Both the position numbers and the translations under genes were made by a program. Shown here in pieces: positions 51,485 through 64,000 of a stretch of DNA of 64,000 nucleotides; the first letter of the stretch is position 1, and every line of letters begins with the position of its first letter. The DNA lies in assembly GCA_964057225.1 (NCBI GenBank), contig OZ059896.1, positions 2,604,001-2,668,000 on the forward strand. The letters are read 5' to 3'. This DNA is from Auanema rhodensis (lineage: Eukaryota; Nematoda; Chromadorea; Rhabditida; Rhabditidae). The notes below the pieces were generated by a model that was not told the DNA's origin, did no database searches, and worked only from the letters and a program-made list of their open reading frames with translations.

Positions 51485-52364
51485 CATACCAAGTGCACAT
51501 CACGTGTACACTAAATTAGCATAAATTAAAGTTCACGTTAATTTCAAAGTCATGGTTACCATGCACCAATATCAATAAAAATTTGTTTTTAGACTAAATT
51601 GGACATGGGGAATCTAATTTTGAAAACCGCATCTCTTTATCTTTCAAGTGAAGCGAGTTACATACCAAGTGCACATCAAGTGTACATTTAATTAGCATAA
51701 ATTAAAGTTCACGTAAATTTCAAATTCATGGTTACCATGAACCAATATCAATAAAAATTTGTTTTTAAACTAATATGGACATGGGGAATCTAATTTTGAA
51801 AACCGCATCTCTTTATCTTTCACGTGAAGCGAGTTACATACCTAGTGCACATCACGTGTACATTTAATTAGCATAAATTAAAGTTCACGTAAATTTCAAA
51901 TTCATGGTTACCATGAACCAATATCAATAAAAATTTGTTTTTGAACTAATATGGACATGGGGATTCTAATTTTGAAAACCGCATCTCTTTATCTTTCACG
52001 TGAAGCGAGTTACATACCTAGTGCACATCACGTGTACATTTAATTAGCATAAATTAAAGTTCACGTAAATTTCAAAGTCATGGTTACCATGAACCAATAT
52101 CAATAAAAATATGTTTTTAGACTAATTTGGACATGGGGAATCTAATTTTGAAAACCGCATCTCTTTATCTTTCACGTGAAGCGAGTTACATATAAAGTGC
52201 ACATCACGTGTACATTTAATTAGCATAAATTAAAGTTCACGTAAATTTCAAAGTCATGGTTACCATGCACCAATATTAATAAAAAGTTGTTTTTAGACTA
52301 ATATGGACATGGGGAATCTAATTTTGAAAACCGCATCTTTTTATCTTTCACGTGAAGCGAGTTA

Positions 52365-55180
52365 CATACCAAGTGCACATCACGTGTACACTAAATTAGC
52401 ATAAATTAAAGTTCACGTTAATTTCAAAGTCATGGTTACCATGCACCAATATCAATAAAAATTTGTTTTTAGACTAATTTGGACATGGGGAATCTAATTT
52501 TGAAAACCGCATCTCTTTATCTTTCACGTGAGGCGAGTTACATACCAAGTGCACATCACGTGTACATTTAATTAGCATAAATTAAAGTTCACGTAAATTT
52601 CAAAGTCATGGTTACCATGAACCAATATCAATAAAAATTTGTTTTTAGACTAATATGGACATGGGGAATCTAATTTTGAAAACCGCATCTCTTTATCTTT
52701 CAAGTGAAGCGAGTTACATACCAAGTGCACATCACGTGTACATTTAATTAGCATAAATTAAAGTTCACGTAAATTTCAAATTCATGGTTACCATGAACCA
52801 ATATCAATAAAAATTTGTTTTTAAACTAATATGGACATGGGGATTCTAATTTTGAAAACCGCATCTCTTTATCTTTCACGTGAAGCGAGTTACATACCTA
52901 GTGCACATCACGTGTACATTTAATTAGCATAAATTAAAGTTCACGTAAATTTCAAAGTCATGGTTACCATGAACCAATATCAATAAAAATTTGTTTTTAG
53001 ACTAATTTGGACATGGGGAATCTAATTTTGAAAACCGCATCTCTTTATCTTTCGAGTGAAGCGAGTTACATACCAAGTGCACATCACGTGTACATTTAAT
53101 TAGCATAAATTAAAGTTCACGTAAATTTCAAATTCATGGTTACCATGAACCAATATCAATAAAAATTTGTTTTTAAACTAATATGGACATGGGGAATCTA
53201 ATTTTGAAAACCGCATCTCTTTATCTTTCACGTGAAGCGAGTTACATACCTAGTGCACATCACGTGTACATTTAATTAGCATAAATTAAAGTTCACGTAA
53301 ATTTCAAATTCATGGTTACCATGAACCAATATCAATAAAAATTTGTTTTTAAACTAATATGGACATGGGGATTCTAATTTTGAAAACCGCATCTCTTTAT
53401 CTTTCACGTGAAGCGAGTTACATACCTAGTGCACATCACGTGTACATTTAATTAGCATAAATTAAAGTTCACGTAAATTTCAAAGTCATGGTTACCATGA
53501 ACCAATATCAATAAAAATTTGTTTTTAGACTAATTTGGACATGGGGAATCTAATTTTGAAAACCGCATCTCTTTATCTTTCAAGTGAAGCGAGTTACATA
53601 CCAAGTGCACATCACGTGTACATTTAATTAGCATAAATCAAAGTTCACGTAAATTTCAAAGTCATGGTTACCATGAACCAATATCAATAAAAATTTGTTT
53701 TTAGACTAATATGGACATGGGGAATCTAATTTTGAAAACCGCATCTTTTTATCTTTCACGTGAAGCGAGTTACATACCAAGTGCACATCACGTGTACACT
53801 AAATTAGCATAAATTAAAGTTCACGTTAATTTCAAAGTCATGGTTACCATGCACCAATATCAATGAAAATTTGTTTTTAGACTAATTTGGACATGGGGAA
53901 TCTAATTTTGAAAACCGCATCTCTTTATCTTTCACGTGAGGCGAGTTACATACCAAGTGCACATCACGTGTACATTTAATTAGCATAAATTAAAGTTCAC
54001 GTAAATTTCAAAGTCATGGTTACCATGAACCAATATCAATAAAAATTTGTTTTTAGACTAATATGGACATGGGGAATCTAATTTTGAAAACCGCATCTCT
54101 TTATCTTTCAAGTGAAGCGAGTTACATACCAAGTGCACATCACGTGTACATTTAATTAGCATAAATTAAAGTTCACGTAAATTTCAAATTCATGGTTACC
54201 ATGAACCAATATCAATAAAAATTTGTTTTTAAACTAATATGGACATGGGGATTCTAATTTTGAAAACCGCATCTCTTTATCTTTCACGTGAAGCGAGTTA
54301 CATACCTAGTGCACATCACGTGTACATTTAATTAGCATAAATTAAAGTTCACGTAAATTTCAAAGTCATGGTTATCATGAACCAATACCAATAAAAATTT
54401 GTTTTTAGACTAATTTGGACATGGGGAATCTAATTTTGAAAACCGCATCTCTTTATCTTTCAAGTGAAGCGAGTTACATACCAAGTGCACATCACGTGTA
54501 CATTCAATTAGCATAAATTAAAGTTCACGTAAATTTCAAATTCATGGTTACCATGAACCAATATCAATAAAAATTTGTTTTTAGACTAATATGGACATGG
54601 GGAATCTAATTTTGAAAACCGCATCTCTTTATCTTTCACGTGAAGCGAGTTACATACCTAGTGCACATCACGTGTACATTTAATTAGCATAAATTAAAGT
54701 TCACGTAAATTTCAAATTCATGGTTACCATGAACCAATATCAATAAAAATTTGTTTTTAAACTAATATGGACATGGGGATTCTAATTTTGAAAACCGCAT
54801 CTCTTTATCTTTCACGTGAAGCGAGTTACATACCTAGTGCACATCACGTGTACATTTAATTAGCATAAATTAAAGTTCACGTAAATTTCAAAGTCATGGT
54901 TACCATGAACCAATATCAATAAAAATTTGTTTTTAGACTAATTTGGACATGGGGAATCTAATTTTGAAAACCGCATCTCTTTATCTTTCAAGTGAAGCGA
55001 GTTACATACCAAGTGCACATCACGTGTACATTTAATTAGCATAAATTAAAGTTCACGTAAATTTCAAAGTCATGGTTACCATGAACCAATATCAATAAAA
55101 ATTTGTTTTTAGACTAATATGGACATGGGGAATCTAATTTTGAAAACCGCATCTCTTTATCTTTCACGTGAAGCGAGTTA
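52365..55180 (+). repeat. Eight-monomer higher-order repeat, copies b and c
   Basis: Units 52365-53772 and 53773-55180. CTAAATTAGC lies at 52391 and 53799 and TGAGGCGAG at 52529 and 53937, both 1408 bp apart. Copy c has private changes GGTTATCATG and CAATACCAAT near 54371-54390 and ACATTCAATTAG near 54501. Confidence 0.85.
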
Positions 55181-58100
55181 CATACCTAGTGCACATCACG
55201 TGTACATTTAATTAGCATAAATTAAAGTTCACGTAAATTTCAAAGTCATGGTTACCATGAACCAATATCAATAAAAATTTGTTTTTAAACTAATATGGAC
55301 ATGGGGAATCTAATTTTGAAAACCGCATCTCTTTATCTTTCACGTGAAGCGAGTTACATACCAAGTGCACATCACGTGTACATTTAATTAGCATAAATTA
55401 AAGTTCACGTAAATTTCAAAGTCATGGTTACCATGAACCAATATCAATAAAAATTTGTTTTTAGACTAATTTGGACATGGGGAATCTAATTTTGAAAACC
55501 GCATCTCTTTATCTTTCAAGTGAAGCGAGTTACATACCAAGTGCACATCACGTGTACATTTAATTAGCATAAATTAAAGTTCACGTAAAATTCAAAGTCA
55601 TGGTTACCATGAACCAATATCAATAAAAATTTGTTTTTAGACTAATTTGGACATGGGGAATCTAATTTTGAAAACCGCATCTCTTTATCTTTCAAGTGAA
55701 GCGAGTTACATACCAAGTGCACATCACGTGTACATTTAATTAGCATAAATTAAAGTTCACGTAAATTTCAAAGTCATGGTTACCATGAACCAATATCAAT
55801 AAAAATTTGTTTTTAAACTAATATGGACATGGGGAATCTAATTTTGAAAACCGCATCTCTTTATCTTTCACGTGAAGCGAGTTACATACCTAGTGCACAT
55901 CACGTGTACATTTAATTAGCATAAATTAAAGTTCACGTAAATTTCAAAGTCATGGTTACCATGAACCAATATCAATAAAAATTTGTTTTTAGACTAATTT
56001 GGACATGGGGAATCTAATTTTGAAAACCGCATCTCTTTATCTTTCAAGTGAAGCGAGTTACATACCAAGTGCACATCACGTGTACATTCAATTAGCATAA
56101 ATTAAAGTTCACGTAAATTTCAAATTCATGGTTACCATGAACCAATATCAATAAAAATTTGTTTTTAAACTAATATGGACATGGGGAATCTAATTTTGAA
56201 AACCGCATCTCTTTATCTTTCACGTGAAGCGAGTTACATACCTAGTGCACATCACGTGTACATTTAATTAGCATAAATTAAAGTTCACGTAAATTTCAAA
56301 TTCATGGTTACCATGAACCAATATCAATAAAAATTTGTTTTTAAACTAATATGGACATGGGGATTCTAATTTTGAAAACCGCATCTCTTTATCTTTCACG
56401 TGAAGCGAGTTACATACCTAGTGCACATCACGTGTACATTTAATTAGCATAAATTAAAGTTCACGTAAATTTCAAAGTCATGGTTACCATGAACCAATAT
56501 CAATAAAAATTTGTTTTTAGACTAATTTGGACATGGGGAATCTAATTTTGAAAACCGCATCTCTTTATCTTTCAAGTGAAGCGAGTTACATACCAAGTGC
56601 ACATCACGTGTACATTTAATTAGCATAAATTAAAGTTCACGTAAATTTCAAAGTCATGGTTACCATGAACCAATATCAATAAAAATTTGTTTTTAGACTA
56701 ATATGGACATGGGGAATCTAATTTTGAAAACCGCATCTCTTTATCTTTCACGTGAAGCGAGTTACATATAAAGTGCACATCAAGTGTACATTTAATTAGC
56801 ATAAATTAAAGTTCACGTAAATTTCAAAGTCATGGTTACCATGCACCAATATTAATAAAAATTTGTTTTTAGACTAATATGGACATGGGGAATCTAATTT
56901 TGAAAACCGCATCTCTTTATCTTTCACGTGAAGCGAGTTACATACCAAGTGCACATCACGTGTACATTTAATTAGCATAAATTAAAGTTCACGTAAATTT
57001 CAAAGTCATGGTTACCATGAACCAATATCAATAAAAATTTGTTTTTAGACTAATTTGGACATGGGGAATCTAATTTTGAAAACCGCATCTCTTTATCTTT
57101 CAAGTGAAGCGAGTTACATACCAAGTGCACATCACGTGTACATTTAATTAGCATAAATTAAAGTTCACGTAAAATTCAAAGTCATGGTTACCATGAACCA
57201 ATATCAATAAAAATTTGTTTTTAGACTAATTTGGACATGGGGAATCTAATTTTGAAAACCGCATCTCTTTATCTTTCAAGTGAAGCGAGTTACATACCAA
57301 GTGCATATCACGTGTACATTTAATTAGCATAAATTAAAGTTCACGTAAATTTCAAAGTCATGGTTACCATGAACCAATATCAATAAAAATTTGTTTTTAA
57401 ACTAATATGGACATGGGGAATCTAATTTTGAAAACCGCATCTCTTTATCTTTCACGTGAAGCGAGTTACATACCTAGTGCACATCACGTGTACATTTAAT
57501 TAGCATAAATTAAAGTTCACGTAAATTTCAAATTCATGGTTACCATGAACCAATATCAATAAAAATTTGTTTTTAAACTAATATGGACATGGGGATTCTA
57601 ATTTTGAAAACCGCATCTCTTTATCTTTCACGTGAAGCGAGTTACATACCTAGTGCACATCACGTGTACATTTAATTAGCATAAATTAAAGTTCACGTAA
57701 ATTTCAAAGTCATGGTTACCATGAACCAATATCAATAAAAATTTGTTTTTAGACTAATTTGGACATGGGGAATCTAATTTTGAAAACCGCATCTCTTTAT
57801 CTTTCAAGTGAAGCGAGTTACATACCAAGTGCACATCACGTGTACATTTAATTAGCATAAATTAAAGTTCACGTAAATTTCAAAGTCATGGTTACCATGA
57901 ACCAATATCAATAAAAATTTGTTTTTAGACTAATATGGACATGGGGAATCTAATTTTGAAAACCGCATCTCTTTATCTTTCACGTGAAGCGAGTTACATA
58001 TAAAGTGCACATCAAGTGTACATTTAATTAGCATAAATTAAAGTTCACGTAAATTTCAAAGTCATGGTTACCATGCACCAATATTAATAAAAATTTGTTT

Positions 58101-58524
58101 TTAGACTAATATGGACATGGGGAATCTAATTTTGAAAACCGCATCTCTTTATCTTTCACGTGAAGCGAGTTACATACCAAGAGCACATCACGTGTACATT
58201 TAATTAGCATAAATTAAAAATCACGTAAATTTCAAAGTCATGGTTACCATGAACCAATATCAATAAAAATTTGTTTTTAGACTAATTTGGACATGGGGAA
58301 TCTAATTTTGAAAACCGCATCTCTTTATCTTTCAAGTGAAGCGAGTTACATACCAAGTGCACATCACGTGTACATTTAATTAGCATAAATTAAAGTTCAC
58401 GTAAATTTCAAAGTCATGGTTACCATGAACCAATATCAATAAAAATTTGTTTTTAAACTAATATGGACATGGGGAATCTAATTTTGAAAACCGCATCTCT
58501 TTATCTTTCACGTGAAGCGAGTTA
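55181..58524 (+). repeat. Satellite with 7- and 9-monomer spacing of markers
   Basis: A mixed order. The rare monomer TATAAAGTGCACATCAAGTG starts at 56765 and 57997, 1232 bp (7 monomers) apart. CGTAAAATTC lies near 55584 and 57168, 1584 bp (9 monomers) apart. A private AATTAAAAATCACG lies near 58213. No gene is seen. Confidence 0.75.
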
Positions 58525-60108
58525 CATACCTAGTGCACATCACGTGTACATTTAATTAGCATAAGTTGAAGTTCACGTAAATTTCAAAGTCATGGTTACC
58601 ATGAACCAATATCAATGAAAATTTGTTTTTAGACTAATATGGACATGGGGAATCTAATTTTGAAAACCGCATCTCTTTATCTTTCACGTGAAGCGAGTTA
58701 CATATAAAGTGCACATCACGTGTACATTTAATTAGCATAAATTAAAGTTCACGTAAATTTCAAAGTCATGGTTACCATGAACCAATATCAATAAAAATTT
58801 GTTTTTAAACTAATATGGACATGGGAAATCTAATTTTGAAAACCGCATCTCTTTATCTTTCAAGTGAAGCGAGTTACATACCTAGTGCACATCACGTGTA
58901 CATTTAATTAGCATAAATTAAAGTTCACGTAAATTTCAAAGTCATGGTTACCATGAACCAATATCAATAAAAATTTGTTTTTAGACTAATTTGGACATGG
59001 GGATTCTAATTTTGAAAACCGCATCTCTTTATCTTTCACGTGAAGCGAGTTACATACCTAGTGCACATCACGTGTACATTTAATTAGCATAAATTAAAGT
59101 TCACGTAAATTTCAAAGTCATGGTTACCATGAACCAATATCAATAAAAAGTTGTTTTTAGACTAATTTGGACATGGGGATTCTAATTTTGAAAACCGCAT
59201 CTCTTTATCTTACACGTGAAGCGAGTTACATACCTAGTGCACATCACGTGTACATTTAATTAGCATAAATTAAAGTTCACGTAAATTTCAAAGTCATGGT
59301 TACCATGAACCAATATCAATAAAAATTTGTTTTTAAACTAATATGGACATGGGGAATCTAATTTTGAAAACCGCATCTCTTTATCTTTCACGTGAAGCGA
59401 GTTACATACCTAGTGCACATCACGTGTACATTTAATTAGCATAAATTAAAGTTCACGTAAATTTCAAAGTCATGGTTACCATGCACCAATATCAATAAAA
59501 GTTTGTTTTTAGACTAATATGGACATGGGGAATCTAATTTTGAGAACCGCATCTCTTTATCTTTCACGTGAAGCGAGTTACATATAAAGTGCACATCACG
59601 TGTACATTTAATTAGCATAAATTAAAGTTCACGTAAATTTCAAAGTCATGGTTACCATGAACCAATATCAATAAAAATTTGTTTTTAGACTAATATGGAC
59701 ATGGGGAATCTTATTTTGAAAACCGCATCTCTTTATCTTTCACGTGAAGCGAGTTACATACCAAGTGCACATCACGTGTACATTTAATTAGCATAAATTA
59801 AAGTTCACGTAAATTTCAAAGTCATGGTTACCATGAACCAATATCAATAAAAATTTGTTTTTAAACTAATATGGACATGGGGAATCTAATTTTGAAAACC
59901 GCATCTCTTTATCTTTCAAGTGAAGCGAGTTACATACCAAGTGCACATCACGTGTACATTTAATTAGCATAAATTAAAGTTCACGTAAATTTCAAAGTCA
60001 TGGTTACCATGAACCAATATCAATAAAAATTTGTTTTCAAACTAATATGGACATGGGGATTCTAATTTTGAAAACCGCATCTCTTTATCTTTCAAGTGAA
60101 GCGAGTTA
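58525..60108 (+). repeat. Return of ten-mer-type HOR order (nine monomers)
   Basis: Monomers with GTTGAAG/CAATGAAAA, then TATAAAG, two GGATTC types, then ATGCACC/AAGTTTG/GAGAACC, TATAAAG, and a TTCAAAC type follow in the order seen at 31129-32379 and its right flank. Private changes: AAAAAGTTG near 59148, CTTACACGTG near 59210 and GGAATCTTATTTTG near 59707. Confidence 0.78.
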
Positions 60109-63100
60109 CATACCAAGTGCACATCACGTGTACATTTAATTAGCATAAATTAAAGTTCACGTAAATTTCAAAGTCATGGTTACCATGAACCAATATCAAT
60201 AAAAATTTGTTTTTAAACTAATATGGACATGGGGAATCTAATTTTGAAAACCGCATCTCTTTATCTTTCACGTGAAGCGAGTTACATACCAAGTGCACAT
60301 CACGTGTACATTTAATTAGCATAAGTTGAAGTTCACGTAAATTTCAAAGTCATGGTTACCATGAACCAATATCAATGAAAATTTGTTTTTAGACTAATAT
60401 GGACATGGGGAATCTAATTTTGAAAACCGCATCTCTTTATCTTTCACGTGAAGCGAGTTACATATAAAGTGCACATCACGTGTACATTTAATTAGCATAA
60501 ATTAAAGTTCACGAAAATTTCAAAGTCATGGTTACCATGCACCAATATTAATAAAAATTTGTTTTTAGACTAATATGGACATGGGGAATCTAATTTTGAA
60601 AACCGCATCTCTTTATCTTTCAAGTGAAGCGAGTTACATACCAAGTGCACATCACGTGTACACTTAATTAGCATAAATTAAAGTTCACGAAAATTTCAAA
60701 GTCATGGTTACCATGCACCAATATTAATAAAAATTTGTTTTTAGACTAATATGGACATGGGGAATCTAATTTTGAAAACCGCATCTCTTTATCTTTCAAG
60801 TGAAGCGAGTTACATACCAAGTGCACATCACGTGTACATTTAATTAGCATAAATTAAAGTTCACGTAAATTTCAAACTCATGGTTACCATGAACCAATAT
60901 CAATAAAAATTTGTTTTTAAACTAATATGGACATGGGGAATCTAATTTTGAAAACCGCATCTCTTTATCTTTCACGTGAAGCGAGTTACATATAAAGTGC
61001 ACATCACGTGTACATTTAATTAGCATAAATTAAAGTTCACGAAAATTTCAAAGTCATGGTTACCATGCACCAATATTAATAAAAATTTGTTTTTAGACTA
61101 ATATGGACATGGGGAATCTAATTTTGAAAACCGCATCTCTTTATCTTTCAAGTGAAGCGAGTTACATACCAAGTGCACATCACGTGTACACTTAATTAGC
61201 ATAAATTAAAGTTCACGAAAATTTCAAAGTCATGGTTACCATGCACCAATATTAATAAAAATTTGTTTTTAGACTAATATGGACATGGGGAATCTAATTT
61301 TGAAAACCGCATCTCTTTATCTTTCAAGTGAAGCGAGTTACATACCAAGTGCACATCACGTGTACATTTAATTAGCATAAATTAAAGTTCACGTAAATTT
61401 CAAACTCATGGTTACCATGAACCAATATCAATAAAAATTTGTTTTTAGACTAATATGGACATGGAGAATCTAATTATGAAAACCGCATCTCTTTATCTTT
61501 CACGTGAAGCGAGTTACATACCAAGTGCACATCACGTGTACATTTAATTAGCATAAATTAAAGTTCATGTAAATTTCTAAGTCATGGTTACCATGAACCA
61601 ATATCAATAAAAATTTGTTTTTAAACTAATATGGACATGGGGATTCTAATTTTGAAAACCGCATCTCTTTATCTTTCACGTGAAGCGAGTTACATATAAA
61701 GTGCACATCACGTGTACATTTAATTAGCATAAATTAAAGTTCACGTAAAATTCAAAGTCATGGTTACCATGAACCAATATCAATAAAAATTTGTTTTTAG
61801 ACTAATTTGGACATGGGGAATCTAATTTTGAAAACCGCATCTCTTTATCTTTCAAGTGAAGCGAGTTACATACCAAGTGCACATCACGTGTACATTTAAT
61901 TAGCATAAATTAAAGTTCACGTAAATTTCAAAGTCATGGTTACCATGAACCAATATCAATAAAAATTTGTTTTTAAACTAATATGGACATGGGGAATCTA
62001 ATTTTGAAAACCGCATCTCTTTATCTTTCACGTGAAGCGAGTTACATACCAAGTGCACATCACGTGTACATTTAATTAGCATAAGTTGAAGTTCACGTAA
62101 ATTTCAAAGTCATGGTTACCATGAACCAATATCAATGAAAATTTGTTTTTAGACTAATATGGACATGGGGAATCTAATTTTGAAAACCGCATCTCTTTAT
62201 CTTTCACGTGAAGCGAGTTACATATAAAGTGCACATCACGTGTACATTTAATTAGCATAAATTAAAGTTCACGAAAATTTCAAAGTCATGGTTACCATGT
62301 ACCAATATTAATAAAAATTTGTTTTTAGACTAATATGGACATGGGGAATCTAATTTTGAAAACCGCATCTCTTTATCTTTCAAGTGAAGCGAGTTACATA
62401 CCAAGTGCACATCACGTGTACACTTAATTAGCATAAATTAAAGTTCACGAAAATTTCAAAGTCATGGTTACCATGCACCAATATTAATAAAAATTTGTTT
62501 TTAGACTAATATGGACATGGGGAATCTAATTTTGAAAACCGCATCTCTTTATCTTTCAAGTGAAGCGAGTTACATACCAAGTGCACATCACGTGTACATT
62601 TAATTAGCATAAATTAAAGTTCACGTAAATTTCAAACTCATGGTTACCATGAACCAATATCAATAAAAATTTGTTTTTAAACTAATATGGACATGGGGAA
62701 TCTAATTTTGAAAACCGCATCTCTTTATCTTTCACGTGAAGCGAGTTACATATAAAGTGCACATCACGTGTACATTTAATTAGCATAAATTAAAGTTCAC
62801 GAAAATTTCAAAGTCATGGTTACCATGCACCAATATTAATAAAAATTTGTTTTTAGACTAATATGGACATGGGGAATCTAATTTTGAAAACCGCATCTCT
62901 TTATCTTTCAAGTGAAGCGAGTTACATACCAAGTGCACATCACGTGTACACTTAATTAGCATAAATTAAAGTTCACGAAAATTTCAAAGTCATGGTTACC
63001 ATGCACCAATATTAATAAAAATTTGTTTTTAGACTAATATGGACATGGGGAATCTAATTTTGAAAACCGCATCTCTTTATCTTTCAAGTGAAGCGAGTTA

Positions 63101-63550
63101 CATACCAAGTGCACATCACGTGTACATTTAATTAGCATAAATTAAAGTTCACGTAAATTTCAAACTCATGGTTACCATGAACCAATATCAATAAAAATTT
63201 GTTTTTAGACTAATATGGACATGGAGAATCTAATTATGAAAACCGCATCTCTTTATCTTTCACGTGAAGCGAGTTACATACCAAGTGCACATCACGTGTA
63301 CATTTAATTAGCATAAATTAAAGTTCATGTAAATTTCTAAGTCATGGTTACCATGAACCAATATCAATAAAAATTTGTTTTTAAACTAATATGGACATGG
63401 GGATTCTAATTTTGAAAACCGCATCTCTTTATCTTTCACGTGAAGCGAGTTACATATAAAGTGCACATCACGTGTACATTTAATTAGCATAAATTAAAGT
63501 TCACGTAAAATTCAAAGTCATGGTTACCATGAACCAATATCAATAAAAAT
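60109..63550 (+). repeat. Ten-monomer (1760 bp) tandem with nested three-monomer repeat
   Basis: Units 60109-61868 and 61869 to about 63550. ATAAGTTGAA lies at 60321 and 62081, and the pair ATGGAGAATC/AATTATGAAA near 61462 and 63222, both 1760 bp apart. Inside each unit, three monomers (TATAAAG with CACGAAAATTTC, CACTTAATT with CACGAAAATTTC, AACTCATGG) repeat at 528 bp, starting at 60461 and 60989. CACGAAAATTTC is confined to this end of the window. The second unit ends inside the monomer at 63453. Confidence 0.85.
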
Positions 63551-64000
63551 TTGTTTTTAAACTAATATGGACATGGGGAATCTAATTTTGAAAACCGCAT
63601 CTCTTTATCTTTCACGTGAAGCGAGTTACATACCTAGTGCACATCACGTGTACATTTAATTAGCATAAATTAAAGTTCACGTAAATTTCAAAGTCATGGT
63701 TACCATGAACCAATATCAATAAAAATTTGTTTTTAGACTAATATGGACATGGGGAATCTAATTTTGAAAACCGCATCTCTTTATCTTTCACGTGAAGCGA
63801 GTTACATATAAAGTGCACATCACGTGTACATTTAATTAGCATAAATTAAAGTTCACGTAAATTTCAAAGTCATGGTTACCATGCACCAATATTAATAAAA
63901 ATTGGTTTTTAGACTAATATGGACATGGGGAATCTAATTTTGAAAACTGCATCTCTTTATCTTTCACGTGAAGCGAGTTACATACCAAGTGCACATCACG

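Larger units (their letters stand above)
34606..64000 (+). repeat. Satellite array, right arm (176-bp monomer, 166 complete copies)
   Basis: Continuation of the same array after the LINE. The first 159 bp complete the interrupted monomer; complete monomers then start at 34765 and every 176 bp up to a 20-bp partial at 63981-64000. No net indel occurs over 29 kb, unlike the left arm. Orientation matches the left arm. The array continues past the window edge. No gene is visible in it. Confidence 0.98.

Noticed and set aside
1-64000. CRISPR array
   Set aside because: The repeats are contiguous 176-bp monomers without unique spacers, there are no cas genes, and the inserted gene is a eukaryotic LINE RT.
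1-64000. CENP-B box in the monomer
   Set aside because: No stretch fits the mammalian consensus NTTCGNNNNANNCGGGN; the monomer has no CGGG. The palindromes present are of a different kind.
1-64000. Small protein encoded by each monomer (30 codons from ATGGACATGGGG)
   Set aside because: The frame is short and conserved only as part of the DNA repeat. Variants such as GGAATC/GGATTC and CACG/CAAG change its residues freely and there is no sign of coding constraint.
1-64000. Telomeric repeat or rDNA/tRNA genes
   Set aside because: No TTAGGG-like or other short telomeric tandem and no rRNA- or tRNA-like segment was seen in either arm or the insert.
1-64000. Previously undescribed multi-gene system
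   Set aside because: Only one coding sequence exists in the window, a recognisable LINE RT; everything else is a single satellite family.

Overview
The window is almost entirely one tandem satellite DNA array, interrupted once by a non-LTR retrotransposon (LINE) fragment. It is eukaryotic, most likely from an invertebrate animal: head-to-tail monomers close to nucleosome-repeat length, multi-monomer higher-order repeats (HORs), and a LINE reverse transcriptase of general CR1/Jockey-like character. The species cannot be named from the sequence. CpG is not depleted in the monomer (5 seen, about 4.4 expected from base composition), which fits, but does not prove, a lineage with little DNA methylation. 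No host gene, rRNA, tRNA or CRISPR array is visible.

Layout. Positions 1-32379 are satellite: 184 complete monomers, nearly all 176 bp, plus the first 19 bp of a 185th. Positions 32380-34605 are the LINE fragment. Positions 34606-64000 are satellite again, resuming in the same monomer and running through 166 complete 176-bp monomers to a 20-bp partial monomer at the edge. All monomers lie on the same strand and the array runs off both ends of the window. The monomer is about 32% GC and carries two CACGTG palindromes and one CATGGTTACCATG dyad.

Higher-order structure. Monomers differ at a few recurring positions, which act as barcodes: the start tag CCTAG/CCAAG/TATAAAG; TTAAAC/TTAGAC/TTCAAAC; ATATGG/ATTTGG; GGAATC/GGATTC; CACGTG/CAAGTG. 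These show a 10-monomer (1760 bp) HOR at the left end, a 22-monomer block repeated 6512 bp downstream, a 17-monomer (2992 bp) tandem duplication, 4- and 5-monomer local duplications, an 8-monomer (1408 bp) HOR near 50-55 kb and another 10-monomer tandem near 60-63.5 kb. A roughly 10-kb segment (about 27.4-37.9 kb) is repeated at about 40.9-50.4 kb. The LINE lies only in the first copy, so the insertion probably came after the duplication. The interval 17.9-27.3 kb is a more heterogeneous zone holding most of the length-variant monomers.

The LINE fragment keeps an intact reverse transcriptase reading frame (577 element codons) and a 3' UTR with AATAAA. It lacks the upstream endonuclease part, and its open frame continues back into the satellite, which supplies an in-frame ATG and 27 codons. 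I see no sign of a novel multi-gene system. What merits a second look is the array's recombination history, the regular palindromes and their nucleosome-like spacing, and the LINE insertion that splits one of those palindromes.
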